Part shown: positions 1 to 9,900 of the stretch, in pieces
Position numbering within the stretch: the first letter of the stretch is position 1
Layout: every line of letters starts with the position of its first letter
The notes under the pieces: model-generated
What the model was told of the DNA's origin: nothing
The model's database searches: none
What the model saw: the letters and a program-made list of their open reading frames with translations, nothing else
Translations under genes and position numbers: made by a program
Source: Ptiloglossa arizonensis
Taxonomy: Eukaryota > Arthropoda > Insecta > Hymenoptera > Colletidae
Direction of reading: 5' to 3'
Length of the DNA stretch: 64,000 nt
NCBI RefSeq assembly: GCF_051014685.1
Contig: NW_027478711.1
Location: forward strand, 62,001-126,000

Positions 1-77
1 AAAAAATACAAATACCGTTGTAATCAGGCGTGTTTCTACTTTCAGATGCAATAGGAATTTTTGGGTTAGGTCAATCC

Positions 78-94
78 GTTCGCGAGATATGGGA
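78..94 (+). other. CENP-B-box-like 17-mer, second site (representative)
   Basis: The 17-mer GTTCGCGAGATATGGGA occupies unit positions 78-94 and recurs in nearly every unit. Against the mammalian CENP-B core nTTCGnnnnAnnCGGGn it matches TTCG, the central A and GGG, and fails only at the C of CGGG, which is T here: 8 of 9 core positions. It lies in the most conserved stretch of the monomer. Occasional broken copies occur, for example TTCGCTAGATA near 42724 and 44670, TTCCC near 51214 and TTCAC near 49447. Binding by any CENP-B or pogo-transposase-like protein is inference; the similarity could be convergent or accidental. Confidence 0.5.
80..85. other. TCGCGA palindrome, once per unit (NruI site)
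   Basis: TCGCGA sits at unit positions 80-85, inside the invariant segment and the second CENP-B-like site. It carries two CpGs and is retained in the great majority of units; exceptions include GCTAG, CCCGA, CGTGA and CGCGCGA variants. Digestion should give a 177-bp ladder, and the site is a useful readout of CpG methylation across the array. Confidence 0.9.
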
Positions 95-123
95 GTTTGA
101 AGCCAAGAAATGGTTGAGAAGGC

Positions 124-134
124 AAAAAATTTTT
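124..134. other. A6T5 tract, once per unit
   Basis: Six A followed by five T contains a 10-bp self-complementary core. With the A-run at positions 1-6 and the T-run at 58-62 it gives three A/T tracts per unit, roughly 50 to 70 bp apart. Such tracts stiffen or bend DNA and can influence nucleosome placement; that role is inference here. In type b, e and f units the tract is interrupted as ACAACAAATTTTT, and in g units it becomes A7T4. Confidence 0.85.
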
Positions 135-170
135 CGCAATTCTCTTGCTCCAAACGCTTAACCAGAATGG

Positions 171-176
171 CCTAGG
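171..176. other. CCTAGG palindrome, once per unit (AvrII site)
   Basis: CCTAGG closes most units at positions 171-176. On the reverse strand it supplies the only stop codon (TAG) of an otherwise open frame. Variants GCGTAGG (before type b units), CCTCGGG (before R-, X- and AA-type units) and GCATAGG (for example at the end of the units at 38048 and 40347) remove both the restriction site and the stop. They mark particular monomer lineages. Confidence 0.9.
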
Positions 177-177
177 G

Positions 178-1239
178 AAAAAATACGCATATCGTTATAA
201 TCGGGCGAGTTTCTACTTTCAGACGCAGCAGGAATTTTTGGGTTTGGTCAATCCGTTCGCGAGATATGGGAGTTTGAAGCTAAGAAATGGTTGAGAAGAC
301 AACAAATTTTTCGCAATTCTGCTGCTCCAAACGCTTAACCAGAATGGACTAGGGAAAAAATACACATACCGTTGTAATCGGGCGAGTTTCTACTTTCACA
401 CGCAACAGGAATTTTTGGGTTAGGTCTATCCGTTCGCGAGATATGGGAGTTTGAAGCCAAGAAATGGTTGAGAAGGCATACAATTTTTCGCAATTCTGCT
501 GATCCAAACGCTTAACCAGAATGCCCTAGGGAAAAAATACACATACCAATGTAGTCGGGCGAGTTTCAACTTTCAGATGCAATAGGAATTTTTGGGTTAG
601 GTCAATCCGTTCGCGAGATATGGGAGTTTGAAGACAAGAAATGGTTGAGAAGGCAAAAAACTTTTCGCAATTCTGCTTCTCCAAACGCTTAACCAGAATG
701 GCCTAGGGAAAGAATACACATACCGTTGTAATCGGGCGAGTTTCTACTTGCAGATACAATAGGAATTTTTGGGTTAGGTCAATCCGTTCGCGAGATATGG
801 GAGTTTGAAGCTAAGAAATGGTTGAGAAGGCAAAAAATTTTTCGCAATTCTGCCGCGACAAACGCTTAACCAGAATGACCTAGGGAAAAAATACACATAC
901 CGTTGTAATCGGGCGAGTTTCTACTTTCAGACGCAGCAGGAACTTCTGGGTTTGGTCAATCCGTTCGCGAGATATGGGAGTTTGAAGCTAAGAAATGGTT
1001 GAGAAGACAACAAATTTTTCGCACTTCTGCTGCTCCAAACGCTTAACCAGAATGGCCTAGGGAAAAAATACACATAACGTTGTAATCGGGCGAGTTTCTA
1101 CTTTCAGATGCAATAGGAAATTTTGGGTCACGTCTATCCGTTCGCGAGATATGGGAGTTTGAAGCTAAGAAATGGTTGAGAAGACAACAAATTTTTCGCA
1201 CTTCTGCTGCTACAAACGCTTAACCAGAATGGCCTAGGG
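178..1239 (+). repeat. Cassette i-j-k-d'-e-f, first occurrence
   Basis: Six units with unusual markers appear in fixed order: TATCGTTATAATC at 190 (i); CACACGCAACAGG with GTCTATCC (j, unit 355); ACCAATGTAGTCGGG and TTCAACTTTCAG (k, unit 532); GCCGCGACA followed by AATGACCTAGG (d', unit 709); GACGCAGCAGGAACTTC (e, unit 886); and ATAACG with GGAAATTTTGGGTCACG (f, unit 1063). The same order recurs from 20355 and 22302. Shorter versions occur from 10974, 15222, 18231 and 26372. The unit at 1-177 before it is an h' unit (TACAAATACC, CTCTTGCTCC). Confidence 0.9.
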
Positions 1240-1416
1240 AAAAAATACACATACCGTTGTAATCGGGCGAGTTTCTACTTTCAGATACAATAGGAATTTT
1301 TGGGTTAGGTCAATCCGTTCGCGAGATATGGGAGTTTGAAGCTAAGAAATGGTTGAGAAGGCAAAAAATTTTTCGCAATTCTGCCGCGCCAAACGCTTAA
1401 CCAGAATGGCCTAGGG

Positions 1417-1593
1417 AAAAAATACACATACCGTTGTAATCGGGCGAGTTTCTACTTGCAGATACAATAGGAATTTTTGGGTTAGGTCAATCCGTTCGCG
1501 AGATATGGGAGTTTGAAGCTAAGAAATGGTTGAGAAAGCAAAAAATTTTTCGCAATTCTGCCGCGACAAACGCTTAACCAGAATGGCCTAGGG
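1417..1593 (+). repeat. Representative monomer (type d) and unit anatomy
   Basis: This unit illustrates the monomer. Landmarks by unit position are: A-run 1-6; first CENP-B-box-like 17-mer 13-29; variable segment 44-72, where most subtype-diagnostic bases sit; nearly invariant segment 73-94 containing TTCGCGAGATATGGG; right-half diagnostic bases at 103-150; A6T5 tract 124-134; and CCTAGGG at 171-177. The consensus has about 74 G+C in 177 bases by hand count. Types differ by linked combinations, for example GATACAATAGG (c, d), GACGCAGCAGG (e), GATGCCATAGG (a) and CAGGTGCAATAGG (g) near positions 43-55. This copy has CTTGCAGATAC and the GCCGCGACA ending typical of type d. Confidence 0.95.
1429..1445 (+). 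other. CENP-B-box-like 17-mer, first site (representative)
   Basis: TACCGTTGTAATCGGGC at unit positions 13-29 matches 12 of 17 bases of the human consensus YTTCGTTGGAARCGGGA and 7 of the 9 core bases (CG, A and CGGG present; AC in place of TT). Unit position 15 is a variation hotspot, with C, A, G or T in different monomer types. Where it is T (TATCG, for example 190-206, the units at 5664, 9381, 11859, 20355, 22302, 49899 and 52376) the core match rises to 8 of 9. Type g units instead carry CCGCTCTAATCGGG. Function is inferred only from this resemblance. Confidence 0.42.
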
Positions 1594-2478
1594 AAAAAAT
1601 ACACATACCGTTGTAATCGGGCGAGTTTCTACTTTCAGACGCAGCAGGAACTTCTGGGTTTGGTCAATCCGTTCGCGAGATATGGGAGTTTGAAGCTAAG
1701 AAATGGTTGAGAAGACAACAAATTTTTCGCACTTCTGCTGCTCCAAACGCTTAACCAGAATGGCCTAGGGAAAAAATACACATAACGTTGTAATCGGGCG
1801 AGTTTCTACTTTCAGATGTAATAGGAAATTTTGGGTCACGTCAATCCGTTCGCGAGATATGGGAGTTTGAAGCTAAGAAATGGTTGAGAAGACAACAAAT
1901 TTTTCGCACTTCTGCTGCTCCAAACGCTTAACCAGAATGGCCTAGGGAAAAAATACACATACCGCTCTAATCGGGCGAGTTTCTACTTTCAGGTGCAATA
2001 GGAATTTTTGGGTTATGTCAATCCGTTCGCGAGATATGGGACTTTGAAGCCAAGAAATGGTTGAGAAGGCAAAAAAATTTTCGCAATTCTGCTGCTCCAT
2101 ACACTTAACCAGAATGGCCTAGGGAAAAAATACAAATACCGTTGTAATCGGGCGTGTTTCTACTTTCAGATGCAATAGGAATTTTTGGGTTAGGTCAATC
2201 CGTTCGCGAGATATGGGAGTTTGAAGCCAAGAAATGGTTGAGAAGGCAAAAAATTTTTCGCAATTCTCTTGCTCCAAACGCTTAACCAGAATGGCCTAGG
2301 GAAAAAATACACATACCGTTGTAATCGGGTGAGTTTCTACTTTCAGATGCCATAGGAATTTTTGGGTTAGGTCAATCCGTTCGCGAGATATGGGAGTTTG
2401 AAGCCAAGAAATGGTTGAGAAGGCAAGAAATTTTTCGCAATTCTGCTGCTCCAAACGCTTAACCAGAATGGCGTAGGG

Positions 2479-2654
2479 AAAAAATACACATACCGTTGTA
2501 ATCGGGCGAGTTTCTACTTTCAGATGCAACAGGACTCTCGGGTTACGTCAATCCGTTCGCGAGATATGGGAGTTTGAAGCTAAGAAATGGTTGAGAAGAC
2601 AACAAATTTTTCGCACTTCTGCTGCTCCAAACGCTTAACCAGAATGGCCTAGGG
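2479..2654 (+). repeat. 176-bp type b unit (lineage marker)
   Basis: GGACTCTCGGG replaces GGAATCTTTGGG, a 1-bp loss with adjacent substitutions. The same form recurs at 25134, 28319, 31150, 34866, 35927, 36634, 37518, 38933, 39817, 42116 and 43885: 12 of the 20 net losses in the window. The full-length b form persists at 4425, 4779, 23718, 26195, 29203, 46360, 47776, 49192 and 53261. The short form therefore tracks one amplified lineage, concentrated at 25-44 kb. Confidence 0.9.
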
Positions 2655-3240
2655 AAAAAATACACATACCGTTGTAATCGGGCGAGTTTCTACTTTCAGA
2701 TACAATAGGAATTTTTGGGTTAGGTCAATCCGTTCGCGAGATATGGGAGTTTGAAACTAGGAAATGGTTGAGAAGACAACAAATTTTTCGCACTTCTGCT
2801 GCTCCAAACGCTTAACCAGAATGGCCTAGGGAAAAAATACACATAACGTTGTAATCGGGCGAGTTTCTACTTTCAGATGCAATAGGAAATTTTGGGTCAC
2901 GTCAATCCGTTCGCGAGATATGGGAGTTTGAAGCGAAGAAATGGTTGAGAAGACAACAAATTTTTCGCAATTCTGCTGCTCCAAACGCTTAACCAGAATG
3001 GCCTAGGGAAAAAATACACATACCGTTGTAATCGGGCGAGTTTCTACTTTCAGATGCAATAGGAAATTTTGGGTCACGTCAATCCGTTCGCGAGATATGG
3101 GAGTTTGAAGCTAAGAAATGGTTGAGAAGACAACAAATTTTTCGCACTTCTGCTGCTCCAAACGCTTAACCAGAATGGCCTAGGGAAAAAATACACATAC
3201 CGCTCTAATCGGGCGAGTTTCTACTTTCAGGTGCAATAGG
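2655..3240 (+). repeat. Short run of c/f-type units before the 20-unit duplication
   Basis: This holds a c-like left half fused to a B-type right half (GAAACTAGG and ACAACAA, unit 2655), then two f-type units (2832 and 3009), then the start of a g unit (3186). It contains no other sequence. Confidence 0.8.
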
Positions 3241-6200
3241 AATTTTTGGGTTATGTCAATCCGTTCGCGAGATATGGGACTTTGAAGCCAAGAAATGGTT
3301 GAGAAGGCAAAAAAATTTTCGCAATTCTGCTGCTCCATACACTTAACCAGAATGGCCTAGGGAAAAAATACAAATACCGTTGTAATCGGGCGAGTTTCTA
3401 CTTTCAGATGCAATAGGAATTTTTGGGTTAGGTCAATCCGTTCGCGAGATATGGGAGTTTGAAGCCAAGAAATGGTTGAGAAGGCAAAAAATTTTTCGCA
3501 CTTCTGCTGCTCCAAACGCTTAACCAGAATGGCCTAGGGAAAAAATACACATACCGTTGTAATCGGGCGAGATTCTACTTTCAGATACAATGGGAATTTT
3601 TGGGTTAGGTCAATCCGTTCGCGCGATATGGGAGTTTGAAGCTAAGAAATGGTTGAGAAGGCAAAAAATTTTTCGCAATTCTGCCGCGTCAAACGCTTAA
3701 CCAGAATGGCCTAGGGAAAAAATACACATACCGTTGTAATCGGGCGAGTTTCTACTTGCAGATACAATAGGAATTTTTGGGTTAGGTCAATCCGTTCGCG
3801 AGATATGGGAGTTTGAATCTAAGAAATGGTTGAGAAAGCAAAAAATTTTTCGCAATTCTGCCGCGACAAACGCTTAACCAGAATGGCCTAGGGAAAAAAT
3901 ACACATAACGTTGTAATCGGGCGAGTTTCTACTTTCAGATGCAATAGGAAATTTTGGGTCACGTCAATCCGTTCGCGAGATATGGGAGTTTGAAGCTAAG
4001 AAATGGTTGAGAAGGCAACAAATTTTTCGCACTTCTGCTGCTCCAAACGCTTAACCAGAATGGCCTAGGGAAAAAATACACATAACGTTATAATCGGGCG
4101 AGTTTCTACTTTCAGATGCAATAGGAAATTTTGGGTCACGTCAATCCGTTCGCGAGATATGGGAGTTTGAAGCTAAGAAATGGTTGAGAAGACAACAAAT
4201 TTTTCGCACTTCTGCTGCTCCAAACGCTTAACCAGAATGGCCTAGGGAAAAAATACACATACCGCTCTAATCGGGCGAGTTTCTACTTTCAGGTGCAATA
4301 GGAATTTTTGGGTTATGTCAATCCGTTCGCGTGATATGGGACTTTGAAGCCAAGAAATGGTTGAGAAGGCAAAAAAATTTTCGCAACTCTGCTGCTCCAA
4401 ACGCTTAACCAGAATGGCGTAGGGAAAAAATACACATACCGTTGTAATCGGGCGAGTTTCTACTTTCAGATGCAACAGGAATCTTTGGGTTACGTCAATC
4501 CGTTCGCGAGATATGGGAGTTTGAAGCTAAGAAATGGTTGAGAAGACAACAAATTTTTCGCACTTCTGCTGCTCCAAACGCTTAACCAGAATGGCCTAGG
4601 GAAAAAATACACATACCGTTGTAATCGGGTGAGTTTCTACTTTCAGACGCCATAGGAATTTTTGGGTTAGGTCAATCCGTTCGCGAGATATGGGAGTTTG
4701 AAGCCAAGAAATGGTTGAGAAGGCAAGAAATTTTTCGCAATTCTGCTGCTCCAAACGCTTAACCAGAATGGCGTAGGGAAAAAATACACATACCGTTGTA
4801 ATCGGGCGAGTTTCTACTTTCAGATGCAACAGGAATCTTTGGGTTACGTCAATCCGTTCGCGAGATATGGGAGTTTGAAGCTAAGAAATGGTTGAGAAGA
4901 CAACAAATTTTTCGCACTTCTGCTGCTCCAAACGCTTAACCAGAATGGCCTAGGGAAAAAATACGCATACCGTTGTAATCGGGCGTGTTTCTACTTTCAG
5001 ACGCAGCAGGAACTTCTGGGTTTGGTCAATCCGTTCGCGAGATATGGGAGTTTGAAGCTAAGAAATGGTTGAGAAGACAACAAATTCTTCGCACTTCTGC
5101 TGCTCCAAACGCTTAACCAGAATGGCGTAGGGAAAAAATACACATACCGTTGTAATCGGGCGAGCTTCTACTTTCAGACGCAGCAGGAATTTTTGGGTTT
5201 GGTCAATCCGTTCGCGAGATATGGGACTTTGAAACTAAGAAATGGTTGAGAAGGCAAAAAATTTTTCGTAATTCTGCTGCTCCAAACGCTTAACCAGAAT
5301 GCCCTCGGGAAAAAATACACATAACGTTGTAATGGGGTGAGTTTCTACTTTCAGACGCAGCAGGAACTTCTGGGTTTGGTCAATCCGTTCGCGAGATATG
5401 GGAGTTTGAAACTAAGAAATGGTTGAGAAGACAACAAATTTTTCGCAATTCTGCTGCTCCAAACGCTTAACCAGAATGGCCTAGGGAAAAAATACACATA
5501 CCGTTGTAATCGGGTGAGTTTCTACTTTCAGATGCCATAGGAATTTTTGGGTTAGGTCAATCCGTTCGCGAGATATGGGAGTTTGAAGCCAAGAAATGGT
5601 TAAGAAGGCAAGAAATTTTTCGCAATTCTGCTGCTCCAAGCGCTTAACCAGAATGCCCTAGGGAAAAAATACGCATATCGTTGTAATCGGGCGAGTTCCT
5701 ACTTTCAGACGCAGCAGGAACTTCTGGGTTTGGTCAATCCGTTCGCGAGATATGGGAGTTTGAAGCTAAGAAATGGTTGAGAAGACAACAAATTCTTCGC
5801 ACTTCTGCTGCTCCAAACGCTTAACCAGAATGGCCTAGGGAAAAAATACACATAGCGTTGTAATCGGGCGAGGTTCTACTTTCAGACGCATCAGGAATTT
5901 TTGGGTTAGGTCAATCCGTTCGCGAGATATGGGAGTTTGAAACCAAGAAATGGTTGAGAAGGCAAAAAATTTTTCGCACTTCTGCTGCTCCAAACGCTTA
6001 ACCAGAATGGCCTAGGGAAAAAATACGCATACCGTTGTAATCGGGCGTGTTTCTACTTTCAGACGCAGCAGGAACTTCTGGGTTTGGTCAATCCGTTCGC
6101 GAGATATGGGAGTTTGAAGCTAAGAAATGGTTGAGAAGACAACAAATTCTTCGCACTTCTGCTGCTCCAAACGCTTAACCAGAATGGCCTAGGGAAAAAA

Positions 6201-6780
6201 TACACATAGCGTTGTAATCGGGCGAGTTTCTACTTTCAGACGCAACAGGAATTTTTGGGTTAGGTCAATCCGTTCGCGAGATATGGGAGTTTGAAGCTAA
6301 GAAATGGTTGAGAAGACAACAAATTTTTCGCACTTCTGCTGCTCCAAACGCTTAACCAGAATGGCCTCGGGAAAAAATACACATACCGTTGTAATGGGGC
6401 GAGTTTCTACTTTCAGATGCAACAGGAATTTTTGGGTTAGGTCAATCCGTTCGCGAGATATGGGAGTTTGAAGCCAAGAAATGGTTGAGAAGGCAAAAAA
6501 TTTTTCGCACTTCTGCTGCTCCAAACACTTAACCAGAGTGGCCTAGGGAAAAAATACGCATACCGTTGTAATCGGGCGTGTTTCTGCTTTCAGAGGCAGC
6601 AGGAATTTTTGGGTTCGGTCAATCCGTTCGCGAGATATGGGACTTTGAAGCTAAGAAATGGTTGAGAAGACAACAAATTTTTCGCACTTCTGCTGCTCCA
6701 AACGCTTAACCAGAATGGCCTAGGGAAAAAATACGCATACCGTTGTAATCGGGCGAGCTTCTACTTTCAGACGCAGCAGG
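3241..6780 (+). repeat. 20-unit segmental duplication, copy 1 (3540 bp)
   Basis: This block matches 6781-10497 almost base for base. Order, from unit 3186: g, h, c, d, f, f, g, b, a, b, then the left-family types P, Q, R, S, T, V, P, W, X, Y. Private variants shared with copy 2 include GCGCGATATGGG (near 3622 and 7162), ATAACGTTATAATC (near 4083 and 7623) and CGTGATATGGG (near 4330 and 7870). It therefore joins 8-unit-HOR types to left-family types in a single amplified segment. Confidence 0.9.
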
Positions 6781-6902
6781 AATTTTTGGGTTATGTCAAT
6801 CCGTTCGCGAGATATGGGACTTTGAAGCCAAGAAATGGTTGAGAAGGCAAAAAAATTTTCGCAATTCTGCTGCTCCATACACTTAACCAGAATGGCCTAG
6901 GG
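6726..6902 (+). repeat. Hybrid monomer at the 20-unit duplication joint
   Basis: The left part (TACGCATACC, GAGCTTC, GACGCAGCAGG) is Z type, as at 10443. From position 68 (TTATGTC, GGGACTTTGAAGCCAAG, CTCCATACAC) it is g type, as at 3186. The switch falls between unit positions 53 and 67, in sequence identical in both parents. This is what an in-register unequal exchange would leave. Confidence 0.9.
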
Positions 6903-9900
6903 AAAAAATACAAATACCGTTGTAATCGGGCGAGTTTCTACTTTCAGATGCAATAGGAATTTTTGGGTTAGGTCAATCCGTTCGCGAGATATGGGAGTTT
7001 GAAGCCAAGAAATGGTTGAGAAGGCAAAAAATTTTTCGCACTTCTGCTGCTCCAAACGCTTAACCAGAATGGCCTAGGGAAAAAATACACATACCGTTGT
7101 AATCGGGCGAGATTCTACTTTCAGATACAATAGGAATTTTTGGGTTAGGTCAATCCGTTCGCGCGATATGGGAGTTTGAAGCTAAGAAATGGTTGAGAAG
7201 GCAAAAAATTTTTCGCAATTCTGCCGCGCCAAACGCTTAACCAGAATGGCCTAGGGAAAAAATACACATACCGTTGTAATCGGGCGAGTTTCTACTTGCA
7301 GATACAATAGGAATTTTTGGGTTAGGTCAATCCGTTCGCGAGAGATGGGAGTTTGAATCTAAGAAATGGTTGAGAAAGCAAAAAATTTTTCGCAATTCTG
7401 CCGCGACAAACGCTTAACCAGAATGGCCTAGGGAAAAAATACACATAACGTTGTAATCGGGCGAGTTTCTACTTTCAGATGCAATAGGAAATTTTGGGTC
7501 ACGTCAATCCGTTCGCGAGATATGGGAGTTTGAAGCTAAGAAATGGTTGAGAAGGCAACAAATTTTTCGCACTTCTGCTGCTCCAAACGCTTAACCAGAA
7601 TGGCCTAGGGAAAAAATACACATAACGTTATAATCGGGCGAGTTTCTACTTTCAGATGCAATAGGAAATTTTGGGTCACGTCAATCCGTTCGCGAGATAT
7701 GGGAGTTTGAAGCTAAGAAATGGTTGAGAAGACAACAAATTTTTCGCACTTCTGCTGCTCCAAACGCTTAACCAGAATGGCCTAGGGAAAAAATACACAT
7801 ACCGCTCTAATCGGGCGAGTTTCTACTTTCAGGTGCAATAGGAATTTTTGGGTTATGTCAATCCGTTCGCGTGATATGGGACTTTGAAGCCAAGAAATGG
7901 TTGAGAAGGCAAAAAAATTTTCGCAACTCTGCTGCTCCAAACGCTTAACCAGAATGGCGTAGGGAAAAAATACACATACCGTTGTAATCGGGCGAGTTTC
8001 TACTTTCAGATGCAACAGGAATCTTTGGGTTACGTCAATCCGTTCGCGAGATATGGGAGTTTGAAGCTAAGAAATGGTTGAGAAGACAACAAATTTTTCG
8101 CACTTCTGCTGCTCCAAACGCTTAACCAGAATGGCCTAGGGAAAAAATACACATACCGTTGTAATCGGGTGAGTTTCTACTTTCAGACGCCATAGGAATT
8201 TTTGGGTTAGGTCAATCCGTTCGCGAGATATGGGAGTTTGAAGCCAAGAAATGGTTGAGAAGGCAAGAAATTTTTCGCAATTCTGCTGCTCCAAACGCTT
8301 AACCAGAATGGCGTAGGGAAAAAATACACATACCGTTGTAATCGGGCGAGTTTCTACTTTCAGATGCAACAGGAATCTTTGGGTTACGTCAATCCGTTCG
8401 CGAGATATGGGAGTTTGAAGCTAAGAAATGGTTGAGAAGACAACAAATTTTTCGCACTTCTGCTGCTCCAAACGCTTAACCAGAATGGCCTAGGGAAAAA
8501 ATACGCATACCGTTGTAATCGGGCGTGTTTCTACTTTCAGACGCAGCAGGAACTTCTGGGTTTGGTCAATCCGTTCGCGAGATATGGGAGTTTGAAGCTA
8601 AGAAATGGTTGAGAAGACAACAAATTCTTCGCACTTCTGCTGCTCCAAACGCTTAACCAGAATGGCCTAGGGAAAAAATACTCATACCGTTGTAATCGGG
8701 TGAGTTTCTACTTTCAGATGCCATAGGAATTTTTGGGTTAGGTCAATCCGTTCGCGAGATATTGGAGTTTGAAGCCAAGAAATGGTTAAGAAGGCAAGAA
8801 ATTTTTCGCAATTCTGCTGCTCCAAACGCTTAACCAGAATGGCCTAGGGAAAAAATACGCATACCGTTGTAATCGGGCGAGCTTCTACTTTCAGACGCAG
8901 CAGGAATTTTTGGGTTTGGTCAATCCGTTCGCGAGATATGGGACTTTGAAACTAAGAAATGGTTGAGAAGGCAAAAAATTTTTCGTAATTCTGCTGCTCC
9001 AAACGCTTAACCAGAATGCCCTCGGGAAAAAATACACATAACGTTGTAATGGGGTGAGTTTCTACTTTCAGACGCAGCAGGAACTTCTGGGTTTGGTCAA
9101 TCCGTTCGCGAGATATGGGAGTTTGAAACTAAGAAATGGTTGAGAAGACAACAAATTTTTCGCAATTCTGCTGCTCCAAACGCTTAACCAGAATGGCCTA
9201 GGGAAAAAATACACATACCGTTGTAATCGGGTGAGTTTCTACTTTCAGATGCCATAGGAATTTTTGGGTTAGGTCAATCCGTTCGCGAGATATGGGAGTT
9301 TGAATCCAAGAAATGGTTAAGAAGGCAAGAAATTTTTCGCAATTCTGCTGCTCCAAGCGCTTAACCAGAATGCCCTAGGGAAAAAATACGCATATCGTTG
9401 TAATCGGGCGAGTTCCTACTTTCAGACGCAGCAGGAACTTCTGGGTTTGGTCAATCCGTTCGCGAGATATGGGAGTTTGAAGCTAAGAAATGGTTGAGAA
9501 GACAACAAATTCTTCGCACTTCTGCTGCTCCAAACGCTTAACCAGAATGGCCTAGGGAAAAAATACACATAGCGTTGTAATCGGGCGAGGTTCTACTTTC
9601 AGACGCATCAGGAATTTTTGGGTTAGGTCAATCCGTTCGCGAGATATGGGAGTTTGAAACCAAGAAATGGTTGAGAAGGCAAAAAATTTTTCGCACCTCT
9701 GCTGCTCCAAACGCTTAACCAGAATGGCCTAGGGAAAAAATACGCATACCGTTGTAATCGGGCGTGTTTCTACTTTCAGACGCAGCAGGAACTTCTGGGT
9801 TTGGTCAATCCGTTCGCGAGATATGGGAGTTTGAAGCTAAGAAATGGTTGAGAAGACAACAAATTCTTCGCACTTCTGCTGCTCCAAACGCTTAACCAGA

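Larger units (their letters stand above)
1240..2654 (+). repeat. Complete 8-unit HOR copy (c-d-e-f-g-h'-a-b), 1415 bp
   Basis: This is the earliest complete copy of the 8-unit order that dominates 23.5-49 kb. Units start at 1240 c, 1417 d, 1594 e, 1771 f, 1948 g, 2125 h', 2302 a and 2479 b. Its b unit is the 176-bp form (GGACTCTCGGG), the first net length change in the window. The f unit carries the private change GATGTAATAGG seen again only at 12921-13097. It lies about 21 kb from the main block of this HOR, showing that the family is spread on both sides of the left HOR family. Confidence 0.88.

Noticed and set aside
68..73. AGGTCA nuclear-receptor half-site
   Set aside because: A six-base word without a paired half-site, changed to TGTCA, GGGCA or CGTCA in whole monomer types.
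124..134. A6T5 as a transcription terminator
   Set aside because: There is no GC stem and no gene to terminate; it is a fixed part of the satellite unit.
2296..2529. Reverse-strand reading frames of 75-77 codons (here and at about 30 other places)
   Set aside because: They are the in-phase reverse frame of the 177-bp unit, open only where the unit-end TAG is mutated, usually from a TTG. They repeat the same residues, have no recognisable domain and no ribosome-binding or promoter context.
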